Source: Streptacidiphilus jiangxiensis | Lineage (GTDB): Bacteria > Actinomycetota > Actinomycetes > Streptomycetales > Streptomycetaceae | DNA: 36,704 nt | Assembly (NCBI RefSeq): GCF_900109465.1 | Contig: NZ_FOAZ01000042.1 | Span: 1 to 36,704, forward strand | Direction: 5' to 3' | Part shown: in pieces, positions 15,901-24,344 of the stretch | Position numbering within the stretch: the first letter of the stretch is position 1 | Layout of the letters: every line of letters begins with the position of its first letter | Program-made: the position numbers and the translations under genes | The notes under the pieces: model-generated | The model's input: the letters and a program-made list of their open reading frames with translations, nothing else | Told to the model about the DNA's origin: nothing | Databases searched by the model: none

Positions 15901-18583
15901 GACGCACCCCGCTCGCCCCGCTCGCCCCGCTGACGCCGCCCCGGTACTGCGCGCGTCCGGCCCGCATCACGTGCACGCCGCTCGCCAGCTCGTCCACCAG
16001 CTCCCGGTCGTGCTCCACCAGCAGCAGCGCCAGGCCGCCGTCGGCCAACGACCGCAGCAGGTCCACCAGCAGGGCCGTCTCGCGCCGGTCCAGGCCCGCC
16101 GCCGGCTCGTCCAGCAGCAGCACCGTGGGCGCCATGGCCAGCGTCCGGCCCAGCTCGACCAGGCGCAGCGTGCCGGTCGGCAGGTCCGCCGCCGGGTGGT
16201 CGCGCAGTGCGGTCAGGCCCAGCAGGTGGAGCACCTCCTCCGTCCGCGCGGCCGGGGAGGACGTCGCCCGACCCGCCGTCGCCTGCTCCGCGCCGACCCG
16301 GATGTTGTCCGCCACGGTCAACCCGGGGAAGACCGCGAGCTGCTGGAAGGTGCGGGCCAGGCCCAGTCGGGCGCGGGCGTGCTCGGGCAGCCGGGTGATG
16401 TCCCGGCCGCCGAGCAGCACCTGTCCCGCGTCCGGACGTCCGGCGCCGCTCAGGCAGTCGAACAAGGTCGACTTCCCGGCGCCGTTGGGCCCCGTCAGCG
16501 CGGTGATCCGGCCCGGCGGCACGGCCAGCGTCACGCCGTCCACGGCGGTGACCCCGGCGAACCGTCGCGTCACGTTCCGGGCCGTCAGCCGCTCGCCCGC
16601 CAGGTGGGGGAGCGGGGCGCGCACCGTTTCGGAGGCCGGCGCGGTCGAGGGCGCGGGCAGTGGCACCCGTCCCGCCAGGCGCCGCCCCAGCGGCGTCAGC
16701 CGCGGCTCCTCCGAGCCCGAGGACGCTCGTGCCGCCGCGCCGTCCCGGCCTGGGCCGGCGGCCGCCCGCCGGGCCAGCCCGGCCAGCCCGCCGGGCGGCA
16801 TCCGGCCCAGCAGCAGCGCCAGCGCCCCGACCACCGCCGTGGACAGCCCCGCCACCGTCCCGCTGTCCAGGCCCACCAGCAGCGCCGCCGCCAGCACCGC
16901 CCCGAGCGCGCTGTCGGCGCCGAAGACGACCACCGCCGCGAACCAGATCAGGCCCAGGATCGGGTCGAAGGCGTTCGGGTCGAAGGCCTGCCCGCCCAGC
17001 CCCAGCAGCCCCCCGCCGAGCGCGGCGAGGGCCGCGCCCACGACGAACGCCAGCAGTTTCAGTCGCGGCACGTCCACCCCGGCCGCCTCCGCGCCCGCCT
17101 CGTGGTCGCGCATCGCGCCCAGCGCCCGCCCGATCCGGCCCCGCCGCAGCGCCCGCACCAGCAGCAGCGCCGCCGCCAGCAGCGCCAGCTCCAGGCCGTA
17201 GAAGAACCGGTCCTGCCCGAGCAGCCCGGTGCGGTCCAGCACCACGCCGGTCGTCGCCGCGGGCTGCTGGAACACCAGCCGGCTGATCGCCGTGCCGACC
17301 GCGAACGTCGTCAGCGCCAGCGCCAGCCCGCGCCGCCGGATCGCCGGCCAGCCCACCAGCAGCCCGAGCGGTGCCGCCACCAGCACCGCCACCAGCAGTG
17401 CCAGCAACGGGGGGAACGGCGGCATCCCGAGCACCCCGCCGCCCGCCAGCAGCCCCGTGAAGAGTGCGCCGAGGCCCGCGTAACCGGCCTGCCCGAGGGA
17501 GACCTGCCCGCCGTAGCCGGTCACGACCACGATCGACAGCAGCACCAGCGCCAGGGCCGGCACCTGCAGCGCCGCCCGCAGGTCGTCCGGGCGGAACGCG
17601 AACGGCAGGAGCAGCAGGGCCGCGCCGCCGATCCGGGCCGCGAACGCTCGCGGCGAGGCCTCGGTCGCGGCCATGATCGGCGGCCCGGTCAGCACCGCCT
17701 GGTAGGTGCGGCGTTCCGCGCCGGCCCCGCCCGCGAAGCGCAACGGCAGCAGCAGCACGGCCGCCAGCAACGCCAGCACGAACAGGTTCGCCCCCACGGC
17801 CTGTAGCAGCGACTGCGCCCAGCCGCCCGGATGGAACTGCGTCAGCTCGCTCTGGAACACCCCGAGCGCGAGCGCCGCCACCACCGCCAGCCAGACGCTG
17901 CGCAGCCCCGCGATGACCGCGACCGCCATCGTCTCCATCACGAGCAGCGGCAGCCCGTACGGGTCCAGCCGCAGGCCCGGTGCGAGCACCGCGCCGGTCA
18001 GGCCGGCCGTGAACGCGCCGAACGCCCAGCCGACCGAGGACACCCGGTCCGCGTCCACCCCGGACAGCTCCGCGAGCCGCCGGTTGTCGACCACCGCCCG
18101 CACCTGCGTCCCGAACGGCGTCCACCGCCCCACCGCCGCGACGGCCGCGCCCAGCACCGCCACCACCGCCAGCACCGCCCACGGCGAGGACGGCAGCAGG
18201 CTCGGCGCGTCACCGAGCGGGGTCGGCCCCCACAGCAGGAACGCCGCGCCCACCAGCAGCACGAACACGCCAAGGGCGGCCACCAGGTTCTCGACCGGGC
18301 CGGCGCCGCGCCGCTGCAGCCGCCGGAACACGGCCGCGTCCAGCGCCCAGCCGATCGCGGGCGCGAAGACCAGCAGGCAGGCCGGGACGGCGAGGGCGCG
18401 CGGCCAGTCCCACACCACGATCGTCTGCCGCAGCGCATAGGCGGTGATCATGGCGATCGCGCCCTGGGCCAGGTTCAGCACGCCGGTGGCCCGGTAGCAG
18501 ACCACCAGCCCGATCCCGGACAGCGCCGCCGCTGCCCCGACGGTCAGCCCGGCCTGCGCCAGATCGAGCGGCAGCGAGGACAT
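15890..18583 (-). CDS. Fused LivH-LivM-LivG branched-chain amino acid ABC transporter
   Basis: A single 897-residue polypeptide carries three Liv subunits. Residues 1 to about 290 are a LivH-type permease (GIGLVVCYRATGVLNLAQGA; ENLVAALGVF). About 315-600 is a LivM-type permease with its hallmark GYGGQVSLGQAGYAGLG at 356-372. A Pro/Ala-rich linker follows at about 610-660. About 664-890 is a LivG-type ATPase with Walker A GPNGAGKST at 698-706, the Q-loop region ARTFQQL, Walker B LLLDEP at about 823, and VEHD. The ABC signature reads LPTGTLRLVEL instead of LSYGQQRRLEI. The ATG directly abuts the TGA of the upstream gene, and livF overlaps downstream. The binding lipoprotein is encoded divergently. 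The substrate is probably an amino acid or a related small acid. Confidence 0.9.
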   Translation of the reverse strand: MSSLPLDLAQAGLTVGAAAALSGIGLVVCYRATGVLNLAQGAIAMITAYALRQTIVVWDWPRALAVPACLLVFAPAIGWALDAAVFRRLQRRGAGPVENLVAALGVFVLLVGAAFLLWGPTPLGDAPSLLPSSPWAVLAVVAVLGAAVAAVGRWTPFGTQVRAVVDNRRLAELSGVDADRVSSVGWAFGAFTAGLTGAVLAPGLRLDPYGLPLLVMETMAVAVIAGLRSVWLAVVAALALGVFQSELTQFHPGGWAQSLLQAVGANLFVLALLAAVLLLPLRFAGGAGAERRTYQAVLTGPPIMAATEASPRAFAARIGGAALLLLPFAFRPDDLRAALQVPALALVLLSIVVVTGYGGQVSLGQAGYAGLGALFTGLLAGGGVLGMPPFPPLLALLVAVLVAAPLGLLVGWPAIRRRGLALALTTFAVGTAISRLVFQQPAATTGVVLDRTGLLGQDRFFYGLELALLAAALLLVRALRRGRIGRALGAMRDHEAGAEAAGVDVPRLKLLAFVVGAALAALGGGLLGLGGQAFDPNAFDPILGLIWFAAVVVFGADSALGAVLAAALLVGLDSGTVAGLSTAVVGALALLLGRMPPGGLAGLARRAAAGPGRDGAAARASSGSEEPRLTPLGRRLAGRVPLPAPSTAPASETVRAPLPHLAGERLTARNVTRRFAGVTAVDGVTLAVPPGRITALTGPNGAGKSTLFDCLSGAGRPDAGQVLLGGRDITRLPEHARARLGLARTFQQLAVFPGLTVADNIRVGAEQATAGRATSSPAARTEEVLHLLGLTALRDHPAADLPTGTLRLVELGRTLAMAPTVLLLDEPAAGLDRRETALLVDLLRSLADGGLALLLVEHDRELVDELASGVHVMRAGRAQYRGGVSGASGASGVRRGT

Positions 18584-19144
18584 TCAGGCCCCCGGCGCGG
18601 TGGGAGGCGGCGCAGCGGGCGAGCACAGCGGGCAGGGCCGCAGCCCCCGGTCCCGCGCGGCCGCCGGGGTGAGCGGGAGCGCGTCGCCGCGTCCCTCGAC
18701 GAGCAGGCACCCGGGCCGGTGGTAGGTGCGTCCGTTCGGCAGGTAGCAGAGCCGCCCCGGTCCGGTGCCCTCCCCCTGGGTGTCGCCGCTGTCGCCGCCC
18801 GGGCCCGGCGCGTCGCCGGGCGCGGTCCGGCCCGCCTCCTCGACCAGCAGCTCGTAGAGCAGGCGCAGCTGGCGTCGCGTCTCCTCGTCCCCGGCGGCGC
18901 GCTCGCGCGCCTCCTCCTCGTCCGGCCGGGCCAGCAGCACCGCACCGGCCACGATCAGTGCCGCGCCCGGGATCGTCGCGGAGGCCAGGTAGGGCAGCTG
19001 CCGTTCGGCGTAGCGCTCCCCGGAGACGCCGTACCACCCGAGCACGCACAGCAGCGCCCCGGCCGCCCCCGCGAGCAGCCCCGCACGGCCGCGCAGCCCC
19101 GCAGGACCGCGCAGGCCGCGTCCCCCGAACCGCGGCAGCTTCAT
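18584..19144 (-). CDS. Small membrane protein with Cys/His zinc-ribbon-like tail
   Basis: A 186-residue protein of no named family. A basic, Gly/Arg-rich N-terminus (1-20) precedes two membrane helices (about 22-40 and 55-72). A charged helical stretch (about 74-103) and a Gly/Asp-rich linker follow. The C-terminal module carries Cys 133, His 142, Cys 146 and a final CPLC (Cys 171, Cys 174), in the context NGRTYHRPGCLLV...GLRPCPLC. This resembles the metal-binding module seen in Ada-like and nuclease-associated Cys/His tails. ATG 19144 follows GAGAGGTGACC, and the frame above it is shadow. It leads the liv operon, its stop abutting the next start, which implies a role with the transporter; that role is an inference. 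Confidence 0.75.
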   Translation of the reverse strand: MKLPRFGGRGLRGPAGLRGRAGLLAGAAGALLCVLGWYGVSGERYAERQLPYLASATIPGAALIVAGAVLLARPDEEEARERAAGDEETRRQLRLLYELLVEEAGRTAPGDAPGPGGDSGDTQGEGTGPGRLCYLPNGRTYHRPGCLLVEGRGDALPLTPAAARDRGLRPCPLCSPAAPPPTAPGA

Positions 19145-19234
19145 GGTCACCTCTCCCGAATGGTCACGTTCCCTCATCAATACCCGCCCGGGAGGGTTCC
19201 TGACGATCCCCGCGGCGCTAGCTTGGTGAGCCGG

Positions 19235-19253
19235 ATCTGATGGTAAGTCAGAT
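19235..19253. promoter_or_regulatory. Palindrome in the divergent liv promoter region
   Basis: ATCTGA-TGGTAAG-TCAGAT is a 6+7+6 inverted repeat. It lies in the 136-bp gap between the minus-strand liv operon and the plus-strand lipoprotein genes, 28 bp before the lipoprotein start. It is a plausible shared operator for both halves of the transporter locus. The regulator is unknown. Confidence 0.4.
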
Positions 19254-19280
19254 TTTCGACTCTCAGGGCGGTGACCGATC

Positions 19281-19865
19281 ATGGAACGTGCGTCCCTGGT
19301 CCTGCGGACGGCGGCCGGCTCAGCCGTGCTGCTCCTCGCGGTGGCCTGCAGCAGCAGTCCCAGCAGCACGGCGCCGAGTGCGGCGCCGACCACCATGGCC
19401 GCCTCGGCCCCGGCGACCACCGCGGCGACGAGCCCCGCGGCCTCCGCGGCGGCGGCCGGTTGCGGCAACGGCACCGCGCCGACCGTCAGCGGCAGCGGTC
19501 CCGCCGACACCACCGGTGCCGCGGGCAAGATCGCCACGGACTACGCGGAGTTCTTCGACCCCGCGACCTCGCTCAACGACAAGATGGCCCTGGTCGAGAA
19601 CGCCCAGAAGGTCGCCCCGGCCATGCAGGCCTTCGCCGGCAACCCCCAGGCGGCCCAGACCAGCGTCGCCGTCACCGGTGTCGACTTCACCAGCGCCTCC
19701 AGCGCCGACATCACCTACAACGTCTGCCTCTCCGGGGCCGTCGCCCTCAAGGCCAGCAAGGGCAAGTCCGTGCTCGACGGCGGCGTGTGGAAGGTCAGCG
19801 ACACCACCCTGTGCGGCCTGCTCCAGCTCCAGGCCGGAAGCTCGCCCATCCCCGGCTGCTCCTGA
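19281..19865 (+). CDS. Secreted lipoprotein, MTB12-like
   Basis: A 194-residue exported lipoprotein with signal peptide and lipobox LAVAC (Cys 23). A Ser/Ala/Thr-rich spacer (24 to about 60) is followed by a globular domain (about 75-194) with TDYAEFFDPATSLNDKMALV and GGVWKVSDTTLCGLLQL. This looks like the low-molecular-weight antigen MTB12 family fold, though the match is from memory. Four further Cys residues (about 61, 152, 178 and 193) could form extracytoplasmic disulfides. The next gene, a transporter binding protein, starts 43 bp later with no room for a separate promoter, so the two are probably co-transcribed. Function is unknown; an accessory role at the transporter is possible. Confidence 0.75.
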   Translation: MERASLVLRTAAGSAVLLLAVACSSSPSSTAPSAAPTTMAASAPATTAATSPAASAAAAGCGNGTAPTVSGSGPADTTGAAGKIATDYAEFFDPATSLNDKMALVENAQKVAPAMQAFAGNPQAAQTSVAVTGVDFTSASSADITYNVCLSGAVALKASKGKSVLDGGVWKVSDTTLCGLLQLQAGSSPIPGCS

Positions 19866-19908
19866 CGCTGCTCCTGACAGGACGGTGGGACGCTGCCAGG
19901 ATGAGAGC

Positions 19909-21270
19909 GTGAGGCGCCCTCGGCACCGCGTCGAGCGCGCGAGGACGGCCCGGTCCGTCCTCGCGCTGCTGACGTGCGCGAGCCTGCTCGCGCTGGCGAC
20001 GGGCTGCGGCAGCCGGCTGCCGCTCAAGGACTTCGAGAACACCTCCACCGCCGCGCCCGGGCAGGGCGCGGCCCTGCCGCCGATCCCGATCGGCATCGTC
20101 ACCTCCGTCTCCAGCCCCATCGGCGGCGACACCTTCACCGGCCCGCTCTACGGCGCGCAGGCCTACTTCCGGGCGCTGAACGCCGCAGGTGGGGTGAACG
20201 GCCGTCAGGTCAAGGTCTTCACCTGCGACGACAGCGGCGCCGGCATCGGCAACCAGGCCTGCGTGCACCAGCTGATCGACTCCGACCACGTCGTCGCCCT
20301 CGTCGCCGGCAGCGTGCTGGACTACGCCGGCGCCGGGTACGTCAGCTCCCAGGGCGTGCCCGACATCGGTGGCATCACCATCGGCACCCAGTACGACCAG
20401 TACCCGCACCTCTACCAGATCTACGGCAGCGACGAGCCGCGCGACGGGAAGTCCGTCGGCTGGAACGGCGTGCTCTACCAGACCACCGAGGTCTACCGGT
20501 ACTTCAAGGCCAAGCTGGGCCTGACCAGGGCCGTCGTGGTCGCCTACAACCAGGCCGACTCCACCCGCTACGCCGCCCAGCTCGCCCAGGGCCTCAAGGC
20601 CGAGGGCTACGACGTGCTCAGCGAGACCGTCGACTTCGCCCTGCCGAACTTCGGTTCCGTGGCCGCCGAGATGAAGGCCGACCACGCCCAGCTGCTGCTC
20701 GACGCCATGGACACCCGCGGCAACGCCGGCCTGTGCCAGGCGATGGCCTCCGCCGGGGTCACCGTCACCGCCAAGGTCACCAACGAGCAGAACTGGTCCG
20801 AGCAGGTGCGCACCGACTACGCCGCCACGCCCGGATGCCGGAACGCCCTTTGGGTCACCTCCGACGCCCGCAACTACGAGGACACCGCCCAGTACCCGGC
20901 GGTGGCCGCGTTCCGGACGGCCATGCAGAAGTACTACCCGGACCGGCAGGCGCAGCTGTCCGAGTGGGAGCTGCTCGGCTGGGCCGGCGCGCAGTGGTTC
21001 ACCGACGCCGCCGCCTCCTGCGGCGCGGACGTGACCCGCTCCTGCGTCGACGCCTTCATGCAGCGCAAGCAGCCCTACACCGCCCACGACCTGATCCAGC
21101 CGTCCTCGTTCGTGCCGTCGGCGAACCCGCCGAGCGGCCCGCAGCACGCCTGCCTGAACGTCGCCCGCTGGGAGGACTCCGCCGGGGGCGGCAAGGGCGC
21201 CTGGGTCACCCAGGTGCCCGACATGAACACCAACTGCTTCCAGGTGCCCGCCCTGCCCTACCGCCCCTGA
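19909..21270 (+). CDS. Branched-chain amino acid-type ABC transporter substrate-binding lipoprotein (LivJ-like)
   Basis: A 453-residue solute-binding lipoprotein. The basic N-terminus, hydrophobic helix and lipobox LATGC (Cys 33) place it on the outer face of the membrane. The type I periplasmic-binding fold starts at about 61 with PIGIVTSVSSPIGG, then YGAQAYFRALNAAGGVNGRQVKV, typical of LivJ/AmiC-like proteins, and continues to about 400. Several extra Cys residues may form disulfides. GTG 19909 begins the signal peptide with AGGA at 19898-19901. The much longer frame upstream is out-of-frame shadow of the preceding lipoprotein gene. Its natural partners are the fused LivHMG and LivF encoded divergently. 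Confidence 0.88.
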   Translation: MRRPRHRVERARTARSVLALLTCASLLALATGCGSRLPLKDFENTSTAAPGQGAALPPIPIGIVTSVSSPIGGDTFTGPLYGAQAYFRALNAAGGVNGRQVKVFTCDDSGAGIGNQACVHQLIDSDHVVALVAGSVLDYAGAGYVSSQGVPDIGGITIGTQYDQYPHLYQIYGSDEPRDGKSVGWNGVLYQTTEVYRYFKAKLGLTRAVVVAYNQADSTRYAAQLAQGLKAEGYDVLSETVDFALPNFGSVAAEMKADHAQLLLDAMDTRGNAGLCQAMASAGVTVTAKVTNEQNWSEQVRTDYAATPGCRNALWVTSDARNYEDTAQYPAVAAFRTAMQKYYPDRQAQLSEWELLGWAGAQWFTDAAASCGADVTRSCVDAFMQRKQPYTAHDLIQPSSFVPSANPPSGPQHACLNVARWEDSAGGGKGAWVTQVPDMNTNCFQVPALPYRP

Positions 21271-21275
21271 GGCCC

Positions 21276-21326
21276 GTCTCCCCGACAGGCCTGTGTCCCC
21301 GACGGGCCTGTCTCCCCGACAGGCCT
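21276..21326. repeat. Three tandem 17-bp repeats between convergent genes
   Basis: GTCTCCCCGACAGGCCT occurs twice exactly, flanking a copy with two substitutions. It fills the gap between the LivJ-like gene and the convergent membrane protein, and reaches the latter's stop codon. Each unit junction contains the self-complementary ACAGGCCTGT-type core, so the array can fold into hairpins and may act as a bidirectional terminator. Confidence 0.8.
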
Positions 21327-23289
21327 ACCTCCCCTGCAGACCCTCGACGCCCCGCGGCACCAGTCCGTCGTTGGAGCTGCGCGGGAAGCCGCGGCCCGAG
21401 TCGAGGATCTTCCGGATCGCGGCGGGCAGCGTCGACGGGTCCGGCCCGACGCCGATCAGCTGGGTCGACAGGGTCATCGGCTGCGAACTGACCGCGCGCA
21501 GCAGGATCCTGCCCTTCACCCCCGGGGTGTCGACGCCACCCCAGGGTGCCTTCAGCACGTAGACCGCACTGCTGTGCGGGGCCAGCGTGGCCGGGCCGGA
21601 GAGCACCTTCCAGTAGTCCGAGATGGTCGCGCCGGTGCTGGTGGCGAAGTGCGGGCTGACCGGCTCCCCGCTGGTGTTGGCCACCGTCACCTTCACCCGG
21701 GTCAGCAGGTCCACCAGGGCCAGATCACCGCTGCCCGCCGTGCCGTTCATCGCCGTGACGTTCATGCGCAGCGGCGGCGGCGTCAGCATGGCCCCGGCGA
21801 TGGCCAGCACCGCGGGCGCCAGCAGCAGCGGCACCAGCGCGGTCCGCACACTGCGTCGGGCCAGCAGGCCGAACCGCGGATGCCAGGCCCGGTCGAAGTC
21901 GGCGGCGGAGACGGTCGCCGCGGCCATCACCCACAGCGGCACCGTCAGGTCGAAGTAGTCCTGCTGCGAGCGGGTCGACAGGTAGAAGACCAGCCACGGC
22001 ATCACCGTCACCGCCGGGCCCAGCCGGCGCGGGAAGAGCACCAGCAGCACCATCATCGCCAGGCCCAGCAGCTGGCCCGCGACGCTGTACAGGTGCAGGT
22101 CGCCCGAGCCGGAGGTGAAGAAGGAGGAGATGCCGACCAGCCCCTGCCCCGCCGGGATCGCCTGCTGGGTGATCGGGGTGAGCACCCCCTCCAGCCAGGC
22201 CCGCGGGCCCTGCAGCACGAACGGCAGGTTGATCACCAGGAAGACCGCGCCGCTGATGGCCGCGTAGCGCAGCACCACGGCCGCCGCCCGCCGGGCCGGC
22301 AGCTCCCCGCGCCGGATCATGAACATCCCGATCAGCAGGAACGGCGCGAGGAACCAGGACAGCTGGTGCAGACAGCAGGCGACGCCCAGGCAGGCCGCCT
22401 GCGTGACGCCGACCCAGCCGAGCCGCCCGCCGCGCCCGGTCCGGTGCCAGTAGGCGACGGTGACCAGCAGGAACGGCAGCTCCATGCAGCCCGGGTAGCC
22501 CATCTGCGCATAGTTCGGCAGCCAGCCGAAACCGAAGCAGACGATCACCGCGACCGGCCGCCAGGCGACCGGCAGCAGCAGGAACATCACCACCGACGCC
22601 AGCAGCAGCATCGCCGTCGCGGCGAGCCCCGCCGGGGGGTGGCTCAGGTGCAGGCCCATCGGGAGCGCGGTGAACACCGGCCCGAGCGGCGGGTAGTCCA
22701 GGCCGGTGGCGGCGCCGCCGTCCATCAACGGGGTGGTGCCGACATGGAACAGGTTGAAGATCTGCGGCCACTGCGTGCCGTAGATGTGCCCGCCGTGCAG
22801 CAGCGTCCGCGCCGCCATGTGGATCAGCGAGCCCTCGTCCGTGCCGTAGTACACGTGGCTGGACGGCACCCCGGAGACCGGCGGCTTCGCGGCGGTGACC
22901 ACGTAGAAGCGGTTCAGGCACTGCAGCGCGGCCACCGCCAGCATCGACAGGTCCACCAGCGTCATGCTGCGGCGGGTGCGGACACTGAGTGCGAGCACCG
23001 CGATCACCAGGATCGCGCCGAAGTACAGGATCACCGCGAACGCGTGGACCTGCTGGTTGACGATGGTGCGGTTCCAGATGTCCCGCGCCCCGATCAGCAT
23101 CGAGGCGCAGGCCAGGACCGTCAGCATCCGGTTGACCTGGGCGGGGGGCAGTCGCAGCAGCTCCGGCGCGCTGTGCCCGGACAGCAGCCAGCCGACCGCA
23201 CGGCGCGCGGCGCCCTGCGGTCCGGCCCCCGAGGGTGCCGGGCTGTAGTCGGGCTCGTCGTCTTCCGGGGCGGCGGGGTCGCGTGACAT
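21325..23289 (-). CDS. Polytopic membrane protein, probable GT-C type glycosyltransferase
   Basis: A 654-residue integral membrane protein with about ten to twelve hydrophobic helices after a 50-residue acidic, Pro-rich cytoplasmic N-terminus. The first large extracytoplasmic loop carries YYGTDEG (acidic pair about 151-152) and then GLDYPPLGP at about 196-204, features shared by polyprenol-phosphate-sugar-dependent GT-C enzymes. A soluble roughly 130-residue C-terminal domain (about 520-654) looks beta-rich (KVTVANTSGEPVSPHF) and lies outside the membrane. ATG 23289 is used; in-frame GTG 23301 is an alternative. Neither has a clear ribosome site. Specific donor and acceptor cannot be deduced. 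Confidence 0.75.
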   Translation of the reverse strand: MSRDPAAPEDDEPDYSPAPSGAGPQGAARRAVGWLLSGHSAPELLRLPPAQVNRMLTVLACASMLIGARDIWNRTIVNQQVHAFAVILYFGAILVIAVLALSVRTRRSMTLVDLSMLAVAALQCLNRFYVVTAAKPPVSGVPSSHVYYGTDEGSLIHMAARTLLHGGHIYGTQWPQIFNLFHVGTTPLMDGGAATGLDYPPLGPVFTALPMGLHLSHPPAGLAATAMLLLASVVMFLLLPVAWRPVAVIVCFGFGWLPNYAQMGYPGCMELPFLLVTVAYWHRTGRGGRLGWVGVTQAACLGVACCLHQLSWFLAPFLLIGMFMIRRGELPARRAAAVVLRYAAISGAVFLVINLPFVLQGPRAWLEGVLTPITQQAIPAGQGLVGISSFFTSGSGDLHLYSVAGQLLGLAMMVLLVLFPRRLGPAVTVMPWLVFYLSTRSQQDYFDLTVPLWVMAAATVSAADFDRAWHPRFGLLARRSVRTALVPLLLAPAVLAIAGAMLTPPPLRMNVTAMNGTAGSGDLALVDLLTRVKVTVANTSGEPVSPHFATSTGATISDYWKVLSGPATLAPHSSAVYVLKAPWGGVDTPGVKGRILLRAVSSQPMTLSTQLIGVGPDPSTLPAAIRKILDSGRGFPRSSNDGLVPRGVEGLQGR

Positions 23290-23360
23290 GACAGGTGGCA
23301 CGCCCGCATGGTGACACGCAGTCAGGACACCGGGCCGAAGCCCGCGACTTCGCCCGACGG

Positions 23361-23403
23361 CCGCCCGCTCCGCGCTGACCTGCGCTTTCGTCGGAGCGGG
23401 CGG
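23361..23403 (-). terminator. Hairpin terminator after the alpha/beta hydrolase gene
   Basis: CCGCCCGCTCCG (23361-23372) and CGGAGCGGGCGG (23392-23403) are perfect 12-bp complements around a 19-nt loop. The hairpin lies 66 bp beyond the hydrolase stop and upstream of the next minus-strand gene, so it separates the two transcripts. No U-tract is present. Confidence 0.6.
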
Positions 23404-23469
23404 CGCGGCGAGGCGCGCTGGGACTTCACACGATCGGGTGAGCCGGGGCGGGTCCGCCCCCGACCCGGA

Positions 23470-24306
23470 TCAGGCGTCGCGGCTGCCGTCCAGGACGGTG
23501 CGGGCGACGAGCTGCGGGTCGTCGTTCATCGGCACGTGGCCGCAGCCCGGCAGCGGGACCACGCGCGCCTTGGGCATCCGCTGCCGGGCGCGCTCCGCCT
23601 GGCGCGGCACCAGCAGCCGGTCCTTGGTGCCCCAGCCGATGGTGACCGGCACGTCGGTGACGTCCTCGGTGACGTTGACGTTCAGGCCGGCCCGGAGCGT
23701 CCGGGCGAAGCCGGTGGCGTCGCGCAGCGCCTTCGTCTCGGCGGCGGCCTCGACCGGGCCCCGCCGGGAGGGGTGGGCGTAGATGCTGCCGACGAGCAGG
23801 CCGCGGGTGAGCGGCTTGGCGGCGAGGCGGCGCACCGCCGGTGCGGGCAGGGTCTTGGCGCCGAGGCGCATCGAGAGCAGCACACCGAAGGCGTACGCCT
23901 GCTCGGGCCGGTTCCAGAAGCCGGCGGGGGAGAGGGCGGTCACCGAGCGGGCGAGCCCGCGCCGGCCCATCTCCAGGGCGAGCAGCCCGCCGAGGGAGTT
24001 GCCGGCGACGTGCGGCCGCTCCAGCCCGAGCGCGGCGCACAGCCCGCCGAGCCCCGGCACGACGGAGCCGATGTCGTAGGCCACCCCGTCCGGCAGCGGC
24101 GCCGAGGCGCCGAATCCCGGCAGGTCGACGGCGACGACCTCGTGCTCCTCGGCGAGCTCGTCCAGCACCGGCGCCCAGGCCTGCCAGTGGTGTCCGATCC
24201 CGTGGAGCAGCAGCAGCGGACTGCCGCTGCCGCGCCGCTCGTACCGCACGGAGACGGTGCGCGGACCCTGGGGCGTGTCGTGCTGGTACGAGACATCGGC
24301 GGGCAT
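23470..24306 (-). CDS. Alpha/beta-fold hydrolase
   Basis: A 278-residue cytoplasmic hydrolase with a complete catalytic triad. Ser 104 lies in the nucleophile elbow AGNSLGG, Asp 229 in GWGTKDRLL and His 257 in GCGHVP. The oxyanion segment is LLLLHGIGHHWQAW (31-44). Length and motif spacing fit esterase, haloperoxidase-like and C-C hydrolase members; the substrate is not predictable. ATG 24306 follows AGGGAG by 8 nt. An inverted repeat lies 38 bp upstream, and the gene seems monocistronic. Confidence 0.88.
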   Translation of the reverse strand: MPADVSYQHDTPQGPRTVSVRYERRGSGSPLLLLHGIGHHWQAWAPVLDELAEEHEVVAVDLPGFGASAPLPDGVAYDIGSVVPGLGGLCAALGLERPHVAGNSLGGLLALEMGRRGLARSVTALSPAGFWNRPEQAYAFGVLLSMRLGAKTLPAPAVRRLAAKPLTRGLLVGSIYAHPSRRGPVEAAAETKALRDATGFARTLRAGLNVNVTEDVTDVPVTIGWGTKDRLLVPRQAERARQRMPKARVVPLPGCGHVPMNDDPQLVARTVLDGSRDA

Positions 24307-24344
24307 GGCGGCACTCCCTGGGCGCGACGACCGGCTCTGGCGGT

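Noticed and set aside
19240..19908. Upstream in-frame extension of the LivJ-like gene
   Set aside because: It is the out-of-frame shadow of the MTB12-like lipoprotein gene. The signal peptide and lipobox begin at GTG 19909.
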